Assembly: GCA_029858465.1 (NCBI GenBank)
Contig: JAOUEZ010000061.1
Location: forward strand, 1 to 7,462
Reading direction: 5' to 3'
From: Thermoplasmata archaeon
GTDB taxonomy: Archaea > Thermoplasmatota > Thermoplasmata > UBA10834 > DTMW01
DNA: 7,462 nucleotides
Part shown: one piece after another, positions 6,908 through 7,462 of the stretch
Layout of the letters: each line of letters starts with the position of its first letter
Position numbering within the stretch: position 1 is the first letter of the stretch
The notes under the pieces: model-generated
Told to the model about the DNA's origin: nothing
Databases searched by the model: none
Seen by the model: the letters and a program-made list of their open reading frames with translations, nothing else
Translations under genes and position numbers: made by a program

Positions 6908-6947
6908 TCGGTCGCGATTACAATTAGAATGCCAATTTAAGAAGTTA

Positions 6948-6953
6948 TTTATA
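6948..6953 (+). promoter_or_regulatory. Candidate TATA box of the small hairpin RNA
   Basis: TTTATA, within TTATTTATACC, fits an archaeal TATA box, and its predicted start near 6976 lies just before the hairpin at 6986. The coiled-coil gene ends 40 nt upstream, so this element is not needed for that gene. It could instead be a distal srp54 promoter. Confidence 0.4.
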
Positions 6954-6975
6954 CCCTGCTTTTCATATAGAACTT

Positions 6976-7050
6976 CGGGAATTCTGGGCTAGTTGTTAGA
7001 GTGCATCCCATCCCTTCTGACAAGGCTAGCCCTTCCCTTCCTTTTTTTTT
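6976..7050 (+). ncRNA. Putative small structured RNA (hairpin plus poly-U), class unknown
   Basis: GGGCTAG (6986-6992) pairs with CTAGCCC (7026-7032), and TTGTTAGA (6993-7000) pairs with TCTGACAA (7016-7023) with one G-U pair. This makes a 15-bp stem with a two-G bulge (7024-7025) and a 15-nt C-rich loop (7001-7015). A pyrimidine run ending in nine T follows. With the TATA box at 6948 this would be a free-standing transcript of about 75 nt. It is not a tRNA (no T-arm or acceptor pairing), not 7S RNA (too short), and no C/D or H/ACA box set was seen. It could equally be an unusual terminator or part of the srp54 leader. Confidence 0.4.
7033..7050 (+). terminator. Pyrimidine/T9 terminator after hairpin
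   Basis: TTCCCTTCC followed by nine T residues (7042-7050) fits archaeal oligo-T termination. It directly follows the 15-bp hairpin and would end either the small RNA or read-through from the coiled-coil gene before srp54 begins. Confidence 0.6.
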
Positions 7051-7059
7051 GCAAGATGT

Positions 7060-7099
7060 TTTTAATATTGTGAGGCTTTTTGGTCGTGTTTAATCGGAG
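7060..7099 (+). promoter_or_regulatory. Candidate srp54 TATA element and ribosome-binding site
   Basis: TTTTAATA at 7060-7067 is TATA-like and predicts a start near 7089, after the T9 tract, for a leader of about 22 nt. GGAG at 7096-7099 is the only Shine-Dalgarno match and lies 11 nt from ATG 7111, a little far. This suggests srp54 is transcribed independently of the upstream unit. Confidence 0.4.
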
Positions 7100-7110
7100 C
7101 GTATAACGAA

Positions 7111-7462
7111 ATGGTTCTGGAAAAGCTAGGACAGTCACTTCGCGACGTACTGAAGAAGATAGCCAACGCTTCATACATCGACCAGGAGATCGTCAAGGAT
7201 GTCATCAAGGACATACAACGTGCGATGCTTCAGGCAGATGTCAATGTCAAATTGGTTGTCGAGATGACAAAACGGCTCGAGTCGAGGGCTCTGACCGAGA
7301 AGCCCCCGGCGGGCATGAGTTCGCGGGAGCATGTCATCAGGATAATCTACGACGAGATCGTCAAGATACTCGGCGAGACTCATGAGCTCCAGCCTAAGAA
7401 GCAACGGATACTTCTCGTCGGTCTTTATGGTCAAGGAAAGACGACGACCGCGGGAAAGCTTG
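7111..7462 (+). CDS. srp54: Signal recognition particle 54 kDa GTPase, N-terminal part; 3' end outside window
   Basis: SRP54 binds 7S RNA and signal sequences of nascent membrane and secreted proteins, and through its GTPase docks with the receptor FtsY at the membrane. The 117 visible residues cover the N domain and the start of the G domain of a protein usually about 440-460 residues long. Diagnostic features are the start MVLEKLGQSLRDVLKKI, the conserved N-domain motif AMLQADVNV (38-46), SREHVIRIIYDEIVKILG (71-88), and the P-loop GLYGQGKTTTAGKL (104-117). The P-loop differs from the common GxQGSGKTT by Tyr and Gln, but keeps the GxxGxGKT(T) core. ATG 7111 gives the expected N terminus. The GTPase boxes G2-G5 and the methionine-rich M domain lie beyond the window. 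Confidence 0.97.
   Translation, partial: MVLEKLGQSLRDVLKKIANASYIDQEIVKDVIKDIQRAMLQADVNVKLVVEMTKRLESRALTEKPPAGMSSREHVIRIIYDEIVKILGETHELQPKKQRILLVGLYGQGKTTTAGKL

Noticed and set aside
6986..7032. tRNA-like look (GGCTAGTTGTTAGAGTGC resembles a D-arm)
   Set aside because: There is no T-arm, anticodon arm or acceptor stem in the right places; the bases are better explained by one long hairpin.
6976..7050. Box C/D or H/ACA guide RNA or 7S RNA
   Set aside because: No RUGAUGA C box or ACA box in the needed position; CUGA occurs within the stem; the element is far too short for 7S RNA.
6989..7434. Minus-strand ORFs opposite the hairpin and srp54
   Set aside because: They are antisense to a confidently identified srp54 and the structured intergenic region, with no recognisable motif.

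Overview
The window looks like part of an archaeal chromosome. The right end encodes the start of an archaeal-type SRP54. Next to it is a COG1340-type archaeal coiled-coil protein. Promoters look like archaeal TATA boxes about 25 nt upstream of short leaders, and Shine-Dalgarno matches are of the GGTG/GGTGA kind. A euryarchaeal, perhaps Thermoplasmatota/Methanomassiliicoccales-like, source is my best guess. It rests on gene content and the style of the sensor kinase, not on a marker comparison.

Layout, left to right. Positions 1-1194 (minus) hold the N-terminal 398 codons of a membrane-bound proton/sodium-translocating pyrophosphatase (hppA), cut by the window edge. A 247-nt divergent promoter region follows. 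Positions 1442-2176 (plus) encode a lysine-rich, long heptad-repeat protein of unknown function. After 52 nt comes a large PAS-PAS-GAF-GAF sensor protein (2229-4721, plus), which keeps a histidine-kinase H-box but has a badly eroded ATPase domain. It converges, with a 10-bp gap, on a minus-strand pair: a double zinc-ribbon protein (5123-5755) followed 49 bp later by a winged-helix regulator (4732-5073). A 282-bp divergent intergenic region with two related TCAGT/ACTGA palindromes separates this pair from the COG1340 coiled-coil gene (6038-6907, plus). Then comes a 203-nt gap containing what looks like a self-contained small-RNA unit (TATA box, 15-bp hairpin, T9 tract). Last is the start of srp54 (7111 to the window end, plus) with its own TATA-like element.

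How the genes may work together: hppA, COG1340 and srp54 look like housekeeping genes. The middle block (heptad protein, sensor pseudokinase, zinc-ribbon plus winged-helix pair) looks like lineage-specific sensory and regulatory material. The heptad protein and the sensor may be co-transcribed, and the zinc-ribbon and winged-helix genes probably are. No mobile element, CRISPR array, tRNA or rRNA was seen. The best candidates for something undescribed are the hairpin RNA upstream of srp54, the degenerate sensor kinase with its heptad-protein partner, and the palindromic operator-like sites at 5833-5878.
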